64,000 nucleotides of DNA. It comes from an uncultured Clostridia bacterium. Lineage in GTDB: Bacteria > Bacillota > Clostridia > Oscillospirales > Ruminococcaceae. The notes below the pieces were generated by a model. The model did no database searches and was not told where the DNA came from. It saw only the letters and a program-made list of their open reading frames with translations. The translations under genes were made by a program, and so were the position numbers. Location: NCBI GenBank assembly GCA_947589185.1, contig CANQCK010000003.1, forward strand, positions 62,001 to 126,000. Reading direction: 5' to 3'. Below, piece after piece: positions 9,364 to 19,041 of this stretch; the stretch's first letter is position 1, and each line of letters opens with the position of its first letter.

Positions 9364-9397
9364 AAGGTGTACATCCAATTTGGATGTACACCTTTTT
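9364..9397. terminator. Bidirectional intrinsic terminator
   Basis: A 14-bp perfect stem (9364-9377 with 9381-9394, loop ATT) is followed by a T-run on the plus strand, with TTTAA on the other side. It separates the convergent PRPP-synthetase-like and HAD genes. Confidence 0.85.
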
Positions 9398-9405
9398 AAT
9401 TATCA

Positions 9406-10170
9406 CTATAAAATCCATCTTTCCAAATACTTTGCCGCTCCGTCATTGTCGTTATTTTCTGTTACATCATCGGCAGCTGATTTAACCTCCTCAATAGCAT
9501 TACCCATAGCTATGCCTTTACCGCAGCATTTCAACATTTCCAAATCAACATAATCGTCTCCGAACGCAATAATATCATTTGGCGAAATTGACAGCGTTTT
9601 TTCAATTGCCTCTATCGCACTTTCCTTAGACGCACCCTGCTTTGAATACTTATACCAATCAACGTCTGAAAATCTCGTAAAAGTACAATTTCCCACACTT
9701 TTAGCAATCTTTTGAGCATTTGAATAATCATTTATTTGTATACATATTTTCAAAGAGCTTTCGCAAAAATCAGTATAATCTGTATGAATGATTTCTCCCC
9801 AATCCGAATAATTCGGATTGATTTTATAATTCCAATAATGACCGTTTAATGTATCAACTGTAATTTCACACTCGTTATCAGTAACGGATAAAGCAGTTTT
9901 AATAAGCGTTTTTGTTTCCGATTCGGAAAACATACAAGTATAAATTATATTCTCCTTATATGTAACTAAAGCACCTCCGCTTGAGATGATAATTTCGGGC
10001 TTTATCTGTTCTATAAATTGTTTTGCATTGCTTTCACCACGAGCAGTAGAAAAACCTATCATCATTCCTTTTTGCCTGCAGGCATCAAGCGTTTTAATGC
10101 TATACTCAGAAATAGTTTTATCACTTCTAAGCAGCGTTCCGTCTAAATCAAGCAAAATTAACTTATACAT
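9406..10170 (-). CDS. Cof-type HAD superfamily phosphatase
   Basis: Cytosolic HAD hydrolase, probably dephosphorylating small sugar phosphates or nucleotides. Motif I is DLDGTLL near the N-terminus, followed by a C2-type cap domain and the motif IV region IIAFGDDYVDLEML with the terminal GIAMGNA, typical of the Cof/YidA group. The ATG at 10170 is preferred: AAAGGTGG lies immediately upstream, and an upstream in-frame TTG falls inside that ribosome site. The product is 254 residues. It follows tadA by 29 bp in the same operon. The substrate cannot be deduced. Confidence 0.85.
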   Translation of the reverse strand: MYKLILLDLDGTLLRSDKTISEYSIKTLDACRQKGMMIGFSTARGESNAKQFIEQIKPEIIISSGGALVTYKENIIYTCMFSESETKTLIKTALSVTDNECEITVDTLNGHYWNYKINPNYSDWGEIIHTDYTDFCESSLKICIQINDYSNAQKIAKSVGNCTFTRFSDVDWYKYSKQGASKESAIEAIEKTLSISPNDIIAFGDDYVDLEMLKCCGKGIAMGNAIEEVKSAADDVTENNDNDGAAKYLERWIL

Positions 10171-10199
10171 TTTACCACCTTTCAAATTCAGAAAAATTG

Positions 10200-10664
10200 C
10201 TACGAATTGTCTTTATCCCTCAACCGCCTGAAAAAATCCTTTATTATATTAGAACATTCATCAAGTAAAATTCCGCTTTCAACCTTCGGACAATGATTAA
10301 ACCTTCCGTCGAACAGATTTATTGTAGAACCCACAGCCCCGAATCTATGGTCATATGCTCCTATATAAACCTTTTCTATACGACTGTTTATAATTGCCCC
10401 CGCACACATAGCACAAGGCTCTAATGTCACATACATATCGCAGCCTATAAGTCTCCAGCCCCCAAGATTTATGCTCGCCTCGTTAATGGCAATTATCTCA
10501 GCGTGTGCAAGCGGAGATTTATCTGTTTCACGGCGGTTATAACCTTCGCCTATTATTTCTCCTGTTTTGTTATTCACAACAATTGCTCCCACAGGAACTT
10601 CTCCGATCTCTGCCGCCTTAGATGCAAGCTCCAACGCTCTGTTCATATACAAGGTTTTATCCAT
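10200..10664 (-). CDS. tadA: tRNA-specific adenosine deaminase TadA
   Basis: Zinc deaminase that converts A34 of tRNA-Arg(ACG) to inosine. The HAEIIAINEA motif supplies the zinc-ligand His and the proton-shuttle Glu, and EPCAMCAGAI supplies the two zinc cysteines. The length of 154 residues is normal for TadA, and the basic C-terminus (FFRRLRDK) is typical of tRNA-acting members as opposed to cytidine deaminases. GGAGAAG precedes the ATG, and a promoter lies just upstream. Co-transcribed with the HAD phosphatase gene. Confidence 0.92.
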   Translation of the reverse strand: MDKTLYMNRALELASKAAEIGEVPVGAIVVNNKTGEIIGEGYNRRETDKSPLAHAEIIAINEASINLGGWRLIGCDMYVTLEPCAMCAGAIINSRIEKVYIGAYDHRFGAVGSTINLFDGRFNHCPKVESGILLDECSNIIKDFFRRLRDKDNS

Positions 10665-10695
10665 TTTACTTCTCCGATTTGTGATTTATTAATTT

Positions 10696-10724
10696 ATTTT
10701 ACCATACAAAATAAAAGCTGTAAA
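10696..10724 (-). promoter_or_regulatory. Promoter for tadA
   Basis: Minus-strand TTTACA, 17-bp spacer, TAAAAT with an extended TGG before the -10. It begins only a few bases beyond the tuf terminator. Confidence 0.6.
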
Positions 10725-10725
10725 C

Positions 10726-10758
10726 AAAAAACCATCGGAAAGCTTCCGATGGTTTTTA
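10726..10758. terminator. Intrinsic terminator after tuf
   Basis: ACCATCGGAA (10731-10740), loop AGC, TTCCGATGGT (10744-10753), flanked by A5 and T5, so it works on either strand. It closes the str operon. Confidence 0.9.
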
Positions 10759-10772
10759 TATTTATACGTTAA

Positions 10773-11972
10773 TTACTTTTCGATAGATGTAACAACGCCT
10801 GAACCTACTGTTCTGCCGCCCTCACGGATAGCAAAACGAAGTCCCTCTTCAATAGCGATTGGAGTGATAAGCTCAACACCGATCTCTACGTTATCGCCAG
10901 GCATACACATTTCCTTGTCAGCAGGAAGTGTAATAACGCCGGTAACGTCAGTTGTTCTGAAATAGAACTGAGGTCTGTAATTGTTAAAGAAAGGTGTGTG
11001 ACGTCCGCCTTCATCCTTCTTTAAAACGTAAACCTGACCCTTGAACTTTGTCTCTGGGTGAATTGAGTTAGGTGCACAGAGAACCTGACCTCTTTCGATG
11101 TCCTCTCTCTGAACTCCACGGAGAAGAGCACCGATGTTATCTCCAGCCTCAGCGTAGTCAAGAATCTTTCTAAACATCTCGATACCTGTTACAACTGTCT
11201 TAGCTCTTTCCTCTGTCAAACCGATGATTTCAACTTCGTCGCCGGTTGTAAGTCTTCCTCTTTCTACTCTACCAGTAGCAACTGTTCCACGTCCTGTGAT
11301 TGTGAAAACGTCCTCAACAGGCATAAGGAACGGCTGGTCAGAAGCTCTTTCAGGAGTTGGAATATACTCGTCAACTGCATCCATAAGCTCAAGAATAGGA
11401 GCGTATGCAGGATCATTAATATCGTCCGGAGCCTCTAATGCTTTAAGAGCTGAACCCTTGATGATCGGAATATCATCACCAGGGAACTCATACTCGTTGA
11501 GAGTTTCTCTGATGTCCATTTCAACCAACTCAAGAAGCTCTGGGTCGTCAACCTGGTCAGCCTTGTTCATAAATACTACGATATATGGAACTCCAACCTG
11601 ACGTGCAAGAAGCAAGTGCTCTTTTGTCTGAGCCATAGGTCCGTCTGATGAAGCTACAACGAGGATAGCTCCGTCCATCTGAGCAGCACCTGTGATCATG
11701 TTCTTTACATAGTCAGCGTGTCCCGGGCAGTCAACGTGTGCATAGTGACGCTTATCTGTTTCATACTCAACGTGAGCTGTGTTGATTGTGATTCCACGCT
11801 CTCTCTCCTCAGGAGCACCGTCGATCTTATCATAAGCTTCATACTGTGCAAGACCCTTTAAATTAAGTGTCTTAGTGATTGCTGCTGTTAAAGTTGTTTT
11901 ACCATGGTCAACGTGTCCGATAGTACCAATGTTGACATGGGGTTTAGTTCTTTCAAATTTTTCCTTTGCCAT
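10773..11972 (-). CDS. tuf: Translation elongation factor EF-Tu
   Basis: GTPase that delivers aminoacyl-tRNA to the ribosome. GTP motifs G1 [10 protein letters not shown]3 DCPGHADY and G4 NKAD are intact, followed by the two beta-barrel domains ending in GVVTSIEK. The 399 residues match the family. The last gene of the str operon, 123 bp after fusA, it also has its own TTGAAA/TATAAT promoter, giving extra expression typical of this abundant protein. GGGAGGAAATCC provides a strong ribosome site. Confidence 0.98.
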   Translation of the reverse strand: MAKEKFERTKPHVNIGTIGHVDHGKTTLTAAITKTLNLKGLAQYEAYDKIDGAPEERERGITINTAHVEYETDKRHYAHVDCPGHADYVKNMITGAAQMDGAILVVASSDGPMAQTKEHLLLARQVGVPYIVVFMNKADQVDDPELLELVEMDIRETLNEYEFPGDDIPIIKGSALKALEAPDDINDPAYAPILELMDAVDEYIPTPERASDQPFLMPVEDVFTITGRGTVATGRVERGRLTTGDEVEIIGLTEERAKTVVTGIEMFRKILDYAEAGDNIGALLRGVQREDIERGQVLCAPNSIHPETKFKGQVYVLKKDEGGRHTPFFNNYRPQFYFRTTDVTGVITLPADKEMCMPGDNVEIGVELITPIAIEEGLRFAIREGGRTVGSGVVTSIEK

Positions 11973-12031
11973 TTGGATTTCCTCCCTTAAAAATAAATTG
12001 ATATTTTTTACTTTTTAAAAGTTACAAAAGT

Positions 12032-12060
12032 ATTATACCCTACTTCCCCAAGAATTTCAA
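12032..12060 (-). promoter_or_regulatory. Internal promoter for tuf
   Basis: Minus-strand TTGAAA (12060-12055), 17-bp spacer, TATAAT (12037-12032), in the fusA-tuf gap. It would add tuf-only transcripts to the str operon message. Confidence 0.7.
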
Positions 12061-12095
12061 GTCTTTTTACGTATTTTTTTATCTAAATACATATT

Positions 12096-14180
12096 TTAGT
12101 CGTTATTCTTGCTTCTGTTTGACATAATTTTTTCTGCAATTGACTTCGGAACCTCAATATAACTGTCAGGCTCCATTGAATATTGTCCGCGTCCCTGCGT
12201 TCTTGAACGCAGCTCGTTTGAATAACCGAACATTTCAGAAAGCGGTACTAAAGCATTGATTTGCTGTGCACCCGGTCTTGCGTCCATACCCTGAATCTGT
12301 CCGCGCCGTGAGTTAAGGTCACCGATAACGTCGCCCATATATTCCTCAGGAACGATAACTACGACCTTCATTATAGGTTCAAGAATAACAGGATCAGCCT
12401 TCTTCATAGCCTCTTTGAAAGCCATAGAACCGGCAATTTTAAATGCCATTTCAGACGAGTCGACCTCGTGGTATGATCCGTCATAAAGAGTTACCTTAAC
12501 GTCAACTACAGGATAGCCTGCCAATACACCGCTTTGCATTGCTCCCTGAATACCCGCATCAACAGCAGGGATATATTCCTTTGGAATAGCTCCTCCGACG
12601 ATCTTGTTAATGAACTCATAGCCCTTACCTGAAACGTTAGGCTCAACAAGAATCTTAACGTGTCCGTACTGACCTTTACCTCCTGACTGTCTTGCATACT
12701 TATGGTCGACATCGGCGGTGGTTCTGATAGTTTCCTTGTAAGCAACCTGAGGTGCTCCGACGTTAGCCTCTACCTTAAACTCACGAAGCAGACGGTCAAC
12801 GATAATCTCAAGGTGAAGCTCACCCATACCTGAAATAATTGTCTGTCCCGTTTCCTCATCGGTGTGAGTTCTGAAGGTCGGGTCTTCTTCAGCCAGCTTT
12901 GACAAAGCAATACCCATTTTCTCCTGACCTGCTTTTGTCTTCGGCTCAATAGCCAAGTCGATAACAGGGTCAGGGAATTCCATTGACTCGAGAATAATAG
13001 GGTGCTTTTCGTCACACAATGTGTCACCAGTACCGGTATTCTTCAAACCAACGGCTGCGGCAATATCGCCTGCATAAACCTGATCTATATCTTTTCTGTT
13101 ATTTGAGTGCATCTGAAGAATTCTACCGATTCTCTCGTTGTCATCCTTAGAAGCGTTGTATACAGTCGAACCCTTTTCAAGAACTCCCGAATATACTCTG
13201 AAGAAACAGAGCTTTCCAACAAACGGGTCGGTAGCAATCTTGAATGCCAATGCTGCAAACGGCTCTTCGTCTGATGAAGGTCTTTCCTCTTCAGCGTCTG
13301 TATTTGGGTTCACGCCCTTGATTGCAGGTACGTCGACTGGTGAAGGCATATAGTCAACAATTGCGTCGAGCAGCTTCTGTACGCCCTTGTTTCTGTATGA
13401 AGTACCGCATACTACAGGTACCATATGATTTGCCAGAGTAGCCTTTCTAATGCAGAGCTTGATTTCGTCAATAGTAAGCTCCTCACCGTCGAGATACTTC
13501 ATCATTATCTCTTCATCTTGTTCTGCAACGTGTTCGATCATATCATCGTGATACTGCTGAGCTTTTTCCTTCAAATCATCAGGAATTTCCTCAACTCGTA
13601 TATCTTTTCCAAGATCATCATAATAAACATACGCTTTCATTTCAAGAAGGTCAATAACTCCCTTGAAAGTATCCTCGGCACCTATTGGCAGCTGAATCGG
13701 AACTGCGTTTGTTTTAAGTCTTGTTTTTAGCATATCGACTACGTTGTAAAAATCTGCTCCCATGATATCCATTTTGTTAACGTATACCATACGCGGAACA
13801 CTATATTTATCTGCTTGTCTCCATACTGTTTCAGTTTGCGGCTCAACTCCGCCCTTTGCACAAAGAACTGTTACAGATCCGTCAAGAACTCTCAGCGAAC
13901 GCTCAACCTCAACTGTAAAGTCAACGTGTCCGGGAGTGTCAATAATATTGATTCTGTGATTTTTCCAGAATGCAGTAGTTGCAGCCGAAGTAATTGTAAT
14001 ACCCCTTTCCTGCTCTTGCTCCATCCAGTCCATAGTAGCGGCACCCTCGTGAACCTCACCTATCTTATGGTTAATACCTGTATAAAATAGGATACGCTCA
14101 GTTGTGGTGGTTTTACCAGCATCAATATGAGCCATGATACCAATATTTCTGGTATCCTGTAATGAACAATCTCTTGCCAT
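12096..14180 (-). CDS. fusA: Translation elongation factor EF-G
   Basis: GTPase that drives ribosomal translocation and, with RRF, ribosome recycling. The G1 motif [23 protein letters not shown] (G3) and NKMD (G4) are present, followed by domains II-V with the domain-IV loop region. The 694 residues match canonical EF-G (no 30-residue EF-G2-type change). TAGGAGGATTTT precedes the ATG. It lies 18 bp after rpsG in the str operon. Confidence 0.98.
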   Translation of the reverse strand: MARDCSLQDTRNIGIMAHIDAGKTTTTERILFYTGINHKIGEVHEGAATMDWMEQEQERGITITSAATTAFWKNHRINIIDTPGHVDFTVEVERSLRVLDGSVTVLCAKGGVEPQTETVWRQADKYSVPRMVYVNKMDIMGADFYNVVDMLKTRLKTNAVPIQLPIGAEDTFKGVIDLLEMKAYVYYDDLGKDIRVEEIPDDLKEKAQQYHDDMIEHVAEQDEEIMMKYLDGEELTIDEIKLCIRKATLANHMVPVVCGTSYRNKGVQKLLDAIVDYMPSPVDVPAIKGVNPNTDAEEERPSSDEEPFAALAFKIATDPFVGKLCFFRVYSGVLEKGSTVYNASKDDNERIGRILQMHSNNRKDIDQVYAGDIAAAVGLKNTGTGDTLCDEKHPIILESMEFPDPVIDLAIEPKTKAGQEKMGIALSKLAEEDPTFRTHTDEETGQTIISGMGELHLEIIVDRLLREFKVEANVGAPQVAYKETIRTTADVDHKYARQSGGKGQYGHVKILVEPNVSGKGYEFINKIVGGAIPKEYIPAVDAGIQGAMQSGVLAGYPVVDVKVTLYDGSYHEVDSSEMAFKIAGSMAFKEAMKKADPVILEPIMKVVVIVPEEYMGDVIGDLNSRRGQIQGMDARPGAQQINALVPLSEMFGYSNELRSRTQGRGQYSMEPDSYIEVPKSIAEKIMSNRSKNND

Positions 14181-14198
14181 AAAATCCTCCTATTAATA

Positions 14199-14669
14199 TT
14201 ACCAACGATAGTGAGCGAAAGCCTTGTTTGCTTCTGCCATTTTGTGCGTATCGTCTTTCTTCTTGCAAGCTCCTCCAACGCCGTTTACTGCGTCCATGAT
14301 CTCTGCTGCAAGTTTTTCTTTCATAGTTTTTTCATGTCTTGCTCTGGCATAGTTTGTAAGCCATCTCAGACCCAACGTCTGACGTCTTTCCGGACGAACC
14401 TCCATAGGCACCTGATATGTCGAACCTCCGACACGGCGAGCCTTGACCTCAAGACTTGGCATAATATTTTCCATTGCCTGTTCAAAAGCCTCTAATGCCG
14501 GCTTCCCCGTTTTTTCTTCTACAATTTCAAATGCTCCGTATACTATCTTCTGAGCAACACCCTTCTTACCGTCAAGCATTACGTTGTTGATAAGACGTGT
14601 TACCAGCTTTGATTTGTATATCGGGTCTTGCAAAACATCTCTTTTTGCAACTTTACCTCTTCTTGGCAC
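14199..14669 (-). CDS. rpsG: 30S ribosomal protein S7
   Basis: Primary 16S rRNA 3'-domain binding protein that organises the 30S head. [17 protein letters not shown] at the N-terminus, [16 protein letters not shown] in the middle and the FAHYRW end are diagnostic. The start is GTG at 14669: AAGGAGGG lies 7 nt upstream and the product is 156 residues, the usual S7 length. An ATG 18 nt further upstream would place the ribosome site inside the coding sequence and is rejected. Confidence 0.97.
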   Translation of the reverse strand: MPRRGKVAKRDVLQDPIYKSKLVTRLINNVMLDGKKGVAQKIVYGAFEIVEEKTGKPALEAFEQAMENIMPSLEVKARRVGGSTYQVPMEVRPERRQTLGLRWLTNYARARHEKTMKEKLAAEIMDAVNGVGGACKKKDDTHKMAEANKAFAHYRW

Positions 14670-14711
14670 TATAATTCCCTCCTTCATAAAATGATATCAT
14701 AGGTACTCGCT

Positions 14712-14729
14712 CTGCGGTCTTGACCGCAG
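14712..14729. other. Hairpin in rpsL-rpsG intergenic region
   Basis: CTGCGGTC-tt-GACCGCAG is an 8-bp perfect inverted repeat in the 144-bp gap between rpsL and rpsG. No T-tract follows on either strand, so it is not an intrinsic terminator. It could be an mRNA processing or S7 feedback site. Confidence 0.45.
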
Positions 14730-14813
14730 CCCCGTCAGTCCAATGCAGAGGTACTATATATATAATACTCCACATTAACTGTGGTTATTGAGTTTTACCT
14801 TAATTTTTCAGGC

Positions 14814-15230
14814 TTATTTGCCCTTTGGTCTCTTCGCACCGTACTTTGAACGGGCTTGCATTCTTCCTGTTACGCCCTGAGCGTCAAGAGTTCCTCTGAT
14901 AATGTGATAACGCACACCCGGAAGGTCTTTAACTCTTCCGCCTCTGATCATAACAACGCTGTGCTCCTGAAGATTATGACCAACGCCCGGAATGTATGCA
15001 GTAACTTCCTGACCGTTTGTGAGCTTTACTCTGGCAATCTTTCTCATAGCTGAGTTAGGCTTCTTAGGTGTAGCTGTTTTAACTGCTGTACAAACGCCAC
15101 GCTTTTGCGGACAGCTCTGGTCAATTACAGCCTTCTTCTGAGCGTTAAAACCCTTTTGAAGTGCAGGTGCAGTTGACTTTGACGTAGACATTTTTCTTCC
15201 GCTTCTCACCAGCTGATTAAATGTAGGCAT
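14814..15230 (-). CDS. rpsL: 30S ribosomal protein S12
   Basis: Decoding-centre ribosomal protein. The sequence begins [13 protein letters not shown], carries the conserved [11 protein letters not shown] loop and the [21 protein letters not shown] segment, and ends [10 protein letters not shown]. The streptomycin-relevant lysines are wild type. Length 138 residues. GGAAAGGAGAGAG precedes the ATG. First gene of the str operon, behind a near-consensus promoter that separates it from rpoC. Confidence 0.98.
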   Translation of the reverse strand: MPTFNQLVRSGRKMSTSKSTAPALQKGFNAQKKAVIDQSCPQKRGVCTAVKTATPKKPNSAMRKIARVKLTNGQEVTAYIPGVGHNLQEHSVVMIRGGRVKDLPGVRYHIIRGTLDAQGVTGRMQARSKYGAKRPKGK

Positions 15231-15286
15231 CTTCTCTCTCCTTTCCTAAAATCTTCCGCAGACCATACGAGGTCAGCATAAGAAAT

Positions 15287-15315
15287 ATTATATACTTAAT
15301 AATTTTGTTTGTCAA
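15287..15315 (-). promoter_or_regulatory. Strong promoter of the str operon (rpsL-rpsG-fusA-tuf)
   Basis: Consensus TTGACA (15315-15310), 17-bp spacer, TATAAT (15292-15287). The start near 15280 gives a leader of about 50 nt containing a short GACC/GGTC stem. Confidence 0.85.
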
Positions 15316-15387
15316 GCATTTATATAGAAAAATGATGATATTTTTCCAACAGCGTAGTTTTTATTTGCAAAATAGTTAGCGAACCGA

Positions 15388-15420
15388 CAAAAAAGAACAG
15401 CCCTTTTAAGAGCTGTTCTG
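15388..15420 (-). terminator. Intrinsic terminator after rpoC
   Basis: AGAACAGC (15394-15401) pairs with GCTGTTCT (15412-15419), an inner CTT/AAG adds pairs, and the plus-strand A-run at 15389-15394 is a U-tract on the minus transcript. Confidence 0.85.
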
Positions 15421-15429
15421 AAATTTTTA

Positions 15430-18400
15430 TTAAACGGTTGTTGCAGACTGTTCAGGAATTGTTGTATTGGCGATCTGAACATTGTTATAGATGTCCATAC
15501 CCGTTCCGGCAGGAATGAGCTTACCGATAATAACATTTTCCTTAAGTCCGACAAGATGGTCGCTCTTTCCGCGAATAGCTGCGTCTGTAAGTGCTCTTGT
15601 AGTTTCCTGGAAAGAAGCGGCAGACAAAAAGCTGTTTGAATTAGACGAAGCCTTTGTTATACCCTGAAGAACCGGAATAGTGGTTATCAGTTTTGCATTA
15701 ACGTCGCCTGCGTCAATTTCGCTTTGAATTTCCTTGTTGATAGCTGCAATTTCGTGTGCGTCAACCAAAGCTCCCGGAAGAAGATAACTGCTTCCCGGAT
15801 CGTCCACCTTGACCTTTCTCATCATCTGACGAACGATAACTTCAATATGCTTGTCATTGATGTCAACACCCTGAAGACGGTAAACCTTCTGAACCTCAGT
15901 TATAATATAGTTTTGAACCGCTTCAATACCGTTTACAGCAAGAATATCATTAGGGTTAATAGATCCCTCAGTCAGCGGTTCTCCTGCTTTAACCTTATCT
16001 CCCTCGCGAACCTTTATCTTATAGCCGTACGGAATAGTATAACTTTCCTGCTCAGGATTATTAATATCCTCGTTTGTGATAACGATTTGCTTTGTCTTTT
16101 TAACCTCTTCAATACGAACTGTTCCGTCAATACCCGCAATAATAGCGGCACCCTTTGGCTTTCTCGACTCAAACAGCTCTTCGACTCTTGGAAGACCCTG
16201 CGTAATATCCTCAGCAGAAGCGATACCTCCTGTGTGGAAAGTTCTCATTGTAAGCTGAGTACCAGGCTCACCGATAGACTGTGCAGAGATAATTCCTACA
16301 GCCTCACCGACAGAAGCAAGATTTCCGTTTGCGAGGTTAGCACCATAGCACTTAGCACAAACACCATGCTCTGATTCGCAGTGAAGAACCGAACGAATTT
16401 TTATCTTTTCAATTTTGTGTTCTTTCATATATTCGGCAACTCTGTCAGCGTCGCTCTCATTCATAAGCTTGTTGTGTGAAATGACAAGCTCGCCTGTTTT
16501 TTTGTCAACCAGGTCTTCAACAAGAAAACGTCCGACAAGTCTTTCATTAAGAGGCTCTATCATTTCATTGCCGTTCTTGATTTCAAATACATCTATACCG
16601 TGAGTTGTGCCGCAGTCCTCCTCGTGAATAATAACATCCTGCGATACATCTACAAGTCTTCTGGTCAGATAACCTGAGTCAGCGGTTCTTAGTGCAGTAT
16701 CGGCAAGTCCCTTTCTCGCACCACGAGATGAAATAAAGTATTCAAGAATATTAAGTCCCTCACGATAGTTAGCTCGAATAGGCATCTCAATAGTAGAACC
16801 CGATGTGTTAGCGATAAGTCCACGCATACCTGCCAGCTGTCTTATTTGGTTGATACTACCACGAGCTCCCGAATCAGCCATCATATTGATCGGGTTATAC
16901 GGGTCAAGACCGTCTTTAAGAGCGTTCGTGACCTCATCTGTAGCATTGTTCCAGATCTCAATAAATCTCTTGGATTTTTCTTCTCTTGAAATATAACCTC
17001 TCTTATATTGGGAGTCAACTCTGCTGACCATCTCGTCAGCTTTTTCGATAATATCCTTTTTAGCCGCAGGAATTTCCGCATCGCAAACCGCAACTGTTAT
17101 TGCAGCCTTTGTTGAATACTTATATCCTGTAGCTTTAATTTTATCCAGAACCTCACTGGTCGTTGTTGTTCCGTGAATTTTGATACATCTTTCAATAATA
17201 TCCGAAAGCTGCTTTTTCTTAACAAGGAACGCTACTTCCAAATCAAACTGCTTGTCTGAATTTGTTCTGTCAACAAAACCAAGATCCTGCGGTATATTTT
17301 CGTTGAAGATAAGCCTTCCGACTGTTGCGTCTATAATTCTTGAAACCTGCTTGTCGCCGACCTGTCTTGTTATTTTTACCTTTATAGCTGCGTGCAGTGA
17401 AACAACTCCTGCGTCATAAGCCATAAGTGCTTCTTCTACGTCCTTGAACATCTTACCTTCGCCTTTTTCTCCCTCTTTTAAGAGAGTCAGGTAATAAGAA
17501 CCAAGCAGCATATCCTGTGTAGGTATAGCAACAGGACGTCCGTCTGAAGGCTTTAACAGGTTATTTGCAGCAAGCATCAGAAAACGTGCTTCTGTCTGAG
17601 CCTCAGCCGACAGCGGTACGTGAACAGCCATCTGGTCTCCGTCGAAGTCGGCGTTGTAAGCCGTACAAACAAGCGGGTGAAGCTTTAACGCTCTTCCCTC
17701 AACAAGAACAGGTTCAAACGCCTGAATTCCCAGTCTGTGAAGCGTAGGTGCACGATTGAGAAGAACAGGGTGTCCCTGAATTACTTCTTCCAGAGCGTCC
17801 CACACCTCCGGTCTTGCCCTGTCTACCATTTTCTTTGCGGATTTAATGTTTATTGACGGGTTTGTATCTACAAGTCTTTTCATAACAAACGGCTTGAACA
17901 GTTCAAGAGCCATTTCCTTAGGCAGACCGCACTGATACATCTTTAATTCCGGTCCTACAACGATAACCGAACGTCCCGAATAGTCAACACGCTTTCCGAG
18001 CAGATTCTGACGGAAACGTCCCTGCTTACCTTTAAGCATATCCGAAAGAGACTTGAACGCTCTGTTGTTCGGTCCTGTAACAGGTCTGCCGTGTCTGCCG
18101 TTATCTATAAGTGCGTCAACAGCCTCCTGGAGCATTCTCTTTTCATTTCTGATGATAATGTCAGGAGCCTGAAGTTCTAACATTCTCTGCAAACGATTAT
18201 TTCTGTTTATAACTCTTCTGTATAGATCGTTCAAATCAGAGGTTGCATATCTTCCTCCGTCGAGCATAACCATTGGTCTTAGCTCAGGCGGAATAACGGG
18301 AACAACGTCTAAAATCATCCACTCAGGACGGTTTCCGGACGTTCTGAAAGCCTCGACGATCTCAAGTCTTTTCAGGAGTTTGATTCTCTTTTGTCCTGAC

Positions 18401-18993
18401 GGAAGTCCGTCAAGCTCTGACTTGAGTTCGTTTGAAAGCTCATCTAAATCTATCTGAGACAAAAGCTCTTTAATAGCTTCAGCACCCATTCCTGCCTTGA
18501 ATTTATCCTCATACTTCTCCCTCATATCAACATAGTCTTTCTCAGTGAGAAGCTGACATCTTTCAAGCTCGGTATCGCCCGGATCAATTACAATATACTT
18601 TGTAAAGTACAGAACCTCTTCCAAACGCTTCTGCGAGATCTCGAGCATCTGACCGATTCTTGAAGGAGTGCCTTTAAAATACCAAATATGCGAAACAGGA
18701 GCGGCAAGCTCAATGTGACCCATTCTCTCACGTCTTACCTTAGCCCGAGTGACCTCAACGCCGCATCGCTCACAAACTTTACCCTTAAAACGAATTTTTT
18801 TATACTTTCCGCAGTGACACTCCCAGTCTTTAGAAGGTCCAAAGATTTTTTCGCAGAAAAGTCCGTCTTTTTCAGGCTTTTGAGTCCTGTAATTTATCGT
18901 TTCCGGTCTTGTAACAACACCGTAAGACCACTCTCTGATTTTATCCGGCGACGCAAGACCGATTTTTATTGAATCAAAAGTATTAAATTCCAA
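15430..18993 (-). CDS. rpoC: RNA polymerase beta' subunit
   Basis: Catalytic subunit of RNA polymerase, 1187 residues. The N-terminal zinc site is C59, C61, C74, C77 ([10 protein letters not shown] then VCERCG). The Mg-binding active-site motif [12 protein letters not shown] is near residue 450, and a second zinc cluster includes CGTTHG and the [11 protein letters not shown] segment near 875. The bridge-helix and trigger-loop regions ([18 protein letters not shown]) are intact. Translation starts at TTG 18993, preceded by AGAAGGG. In the N-terminal strand the usual [12 protein letters not shown] reads [13 protein letters not shown]. It lies 48 bp after rpoB in the same operon and is closed by an intrinsic terminator. 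Confidence 0.98.
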   Translation of the reverse strand: MEFNTFDSIKIGLASPDKIREWSYGVVTRPETINYRTQKPEKDGLFCEKIFGPSKDWECHCGKYKKIRFKGKVCERCGVEVTRAKVRRERMGHIELAAPVSHIWYFKGTPSRIGQMLEISQKRLEEVLYFTKYIVIDPGDTELERCQLLTEKDYVDMREKYEDKFKAGMGAEAIKELLSQIDLDELSNELKSELDGLPSGQKRIKLLKRLEIVEAFRTSGNRPEWMILDVVPVIPPELRPMVMLDGGRYATSDLNDLYRRVINRNNRLQRMLELQAPDIIIRNEKRMLQEAVDALIDNGRHGRPVTGPNNRAFKSLSDMLKGKQGRFRQNLLGKRVDYSGRSVIVVGPELKMYQCGLPKEMALELFKPFVMKRLVDTNPSINIKSAKKMVDRARPEVWDALEEVIQGHPVLLNRAPTLHRLGIQAFEPVLVEGRALKLHPLVCTAYNADFDGDQMAVHVPLSAEAQTEARFLMLAANNLLKPSDGRPVAIPTQDMLLGSYYLTLLKEGEKGEGKMFKDVEEALMAYDAGVVSLHAAIKVKITRQVGDKQVSRIIDATVGRLIFNENIPQDLGFVDRTNSDKQFDLEVAFLVKKKQLSDIIERCIKIHGTTTTSEVLDKIKATGYKYSTKAAITVAVCDAEIPAAKKDIIEKADEMVSRVDSQYKRGYISREEKSKRFIEIWNNATDEVTNALKDGLDPYNPINMMADSGARGSINQIRQLAGMRGLIANTSGSTIEMPIRANYREGLNILEYFISSRGARKGLADTALRTADSGYLTRRLVDVSQDVIIHEEDCGTTHGIDVFEIKNGNEMIEPLNERLVGRFLVEDLVDKKTGELVISHNKLMNESDADRVAEYMKEHKIEKIKIRSVLHCESEHGVCAKCYGANLANGNLASVGEAVGIISAQSIGEPGTQLTMRTFHTGGIASAEDITQGLPRVEELFESRKPKGAAIIAGIDGTVRIEEVKKTKQIVITNEDINNPEQESYTIPYGYKIKVREGDKVKAGEPLTEGSINPNDILAVNGIEAVQNYIITEVQKVYRLQGVDINDKHIEVIVRQMMRKVKVDDPGSSYLLPGALVDAHEIAAINKEIQSEIDAGDVNAKLITTIPVLQGITKASSNSNSFLSAASFQETTRALTDAAIRGKSDHLVGLKENVIIGKLIPAGTGMDIYNNVQIANTTIPEQSATTV

Positions 18994-19041
18994 TATTCGA
19001 CCCTTCTTCCTTTAGTTTAAGCATTTGGGAAATACAAATTA

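Noticed and set aside
12506..13027. Small minus-strand frames inside fusA
   Set aside because: Alternative-frame shadows of EF-G with no own signals.
14814..15230. Streptomycin-resistance change in rpsL
   Set aside because: The TPKKPNSA loop is wild type at the usual lysine positions.
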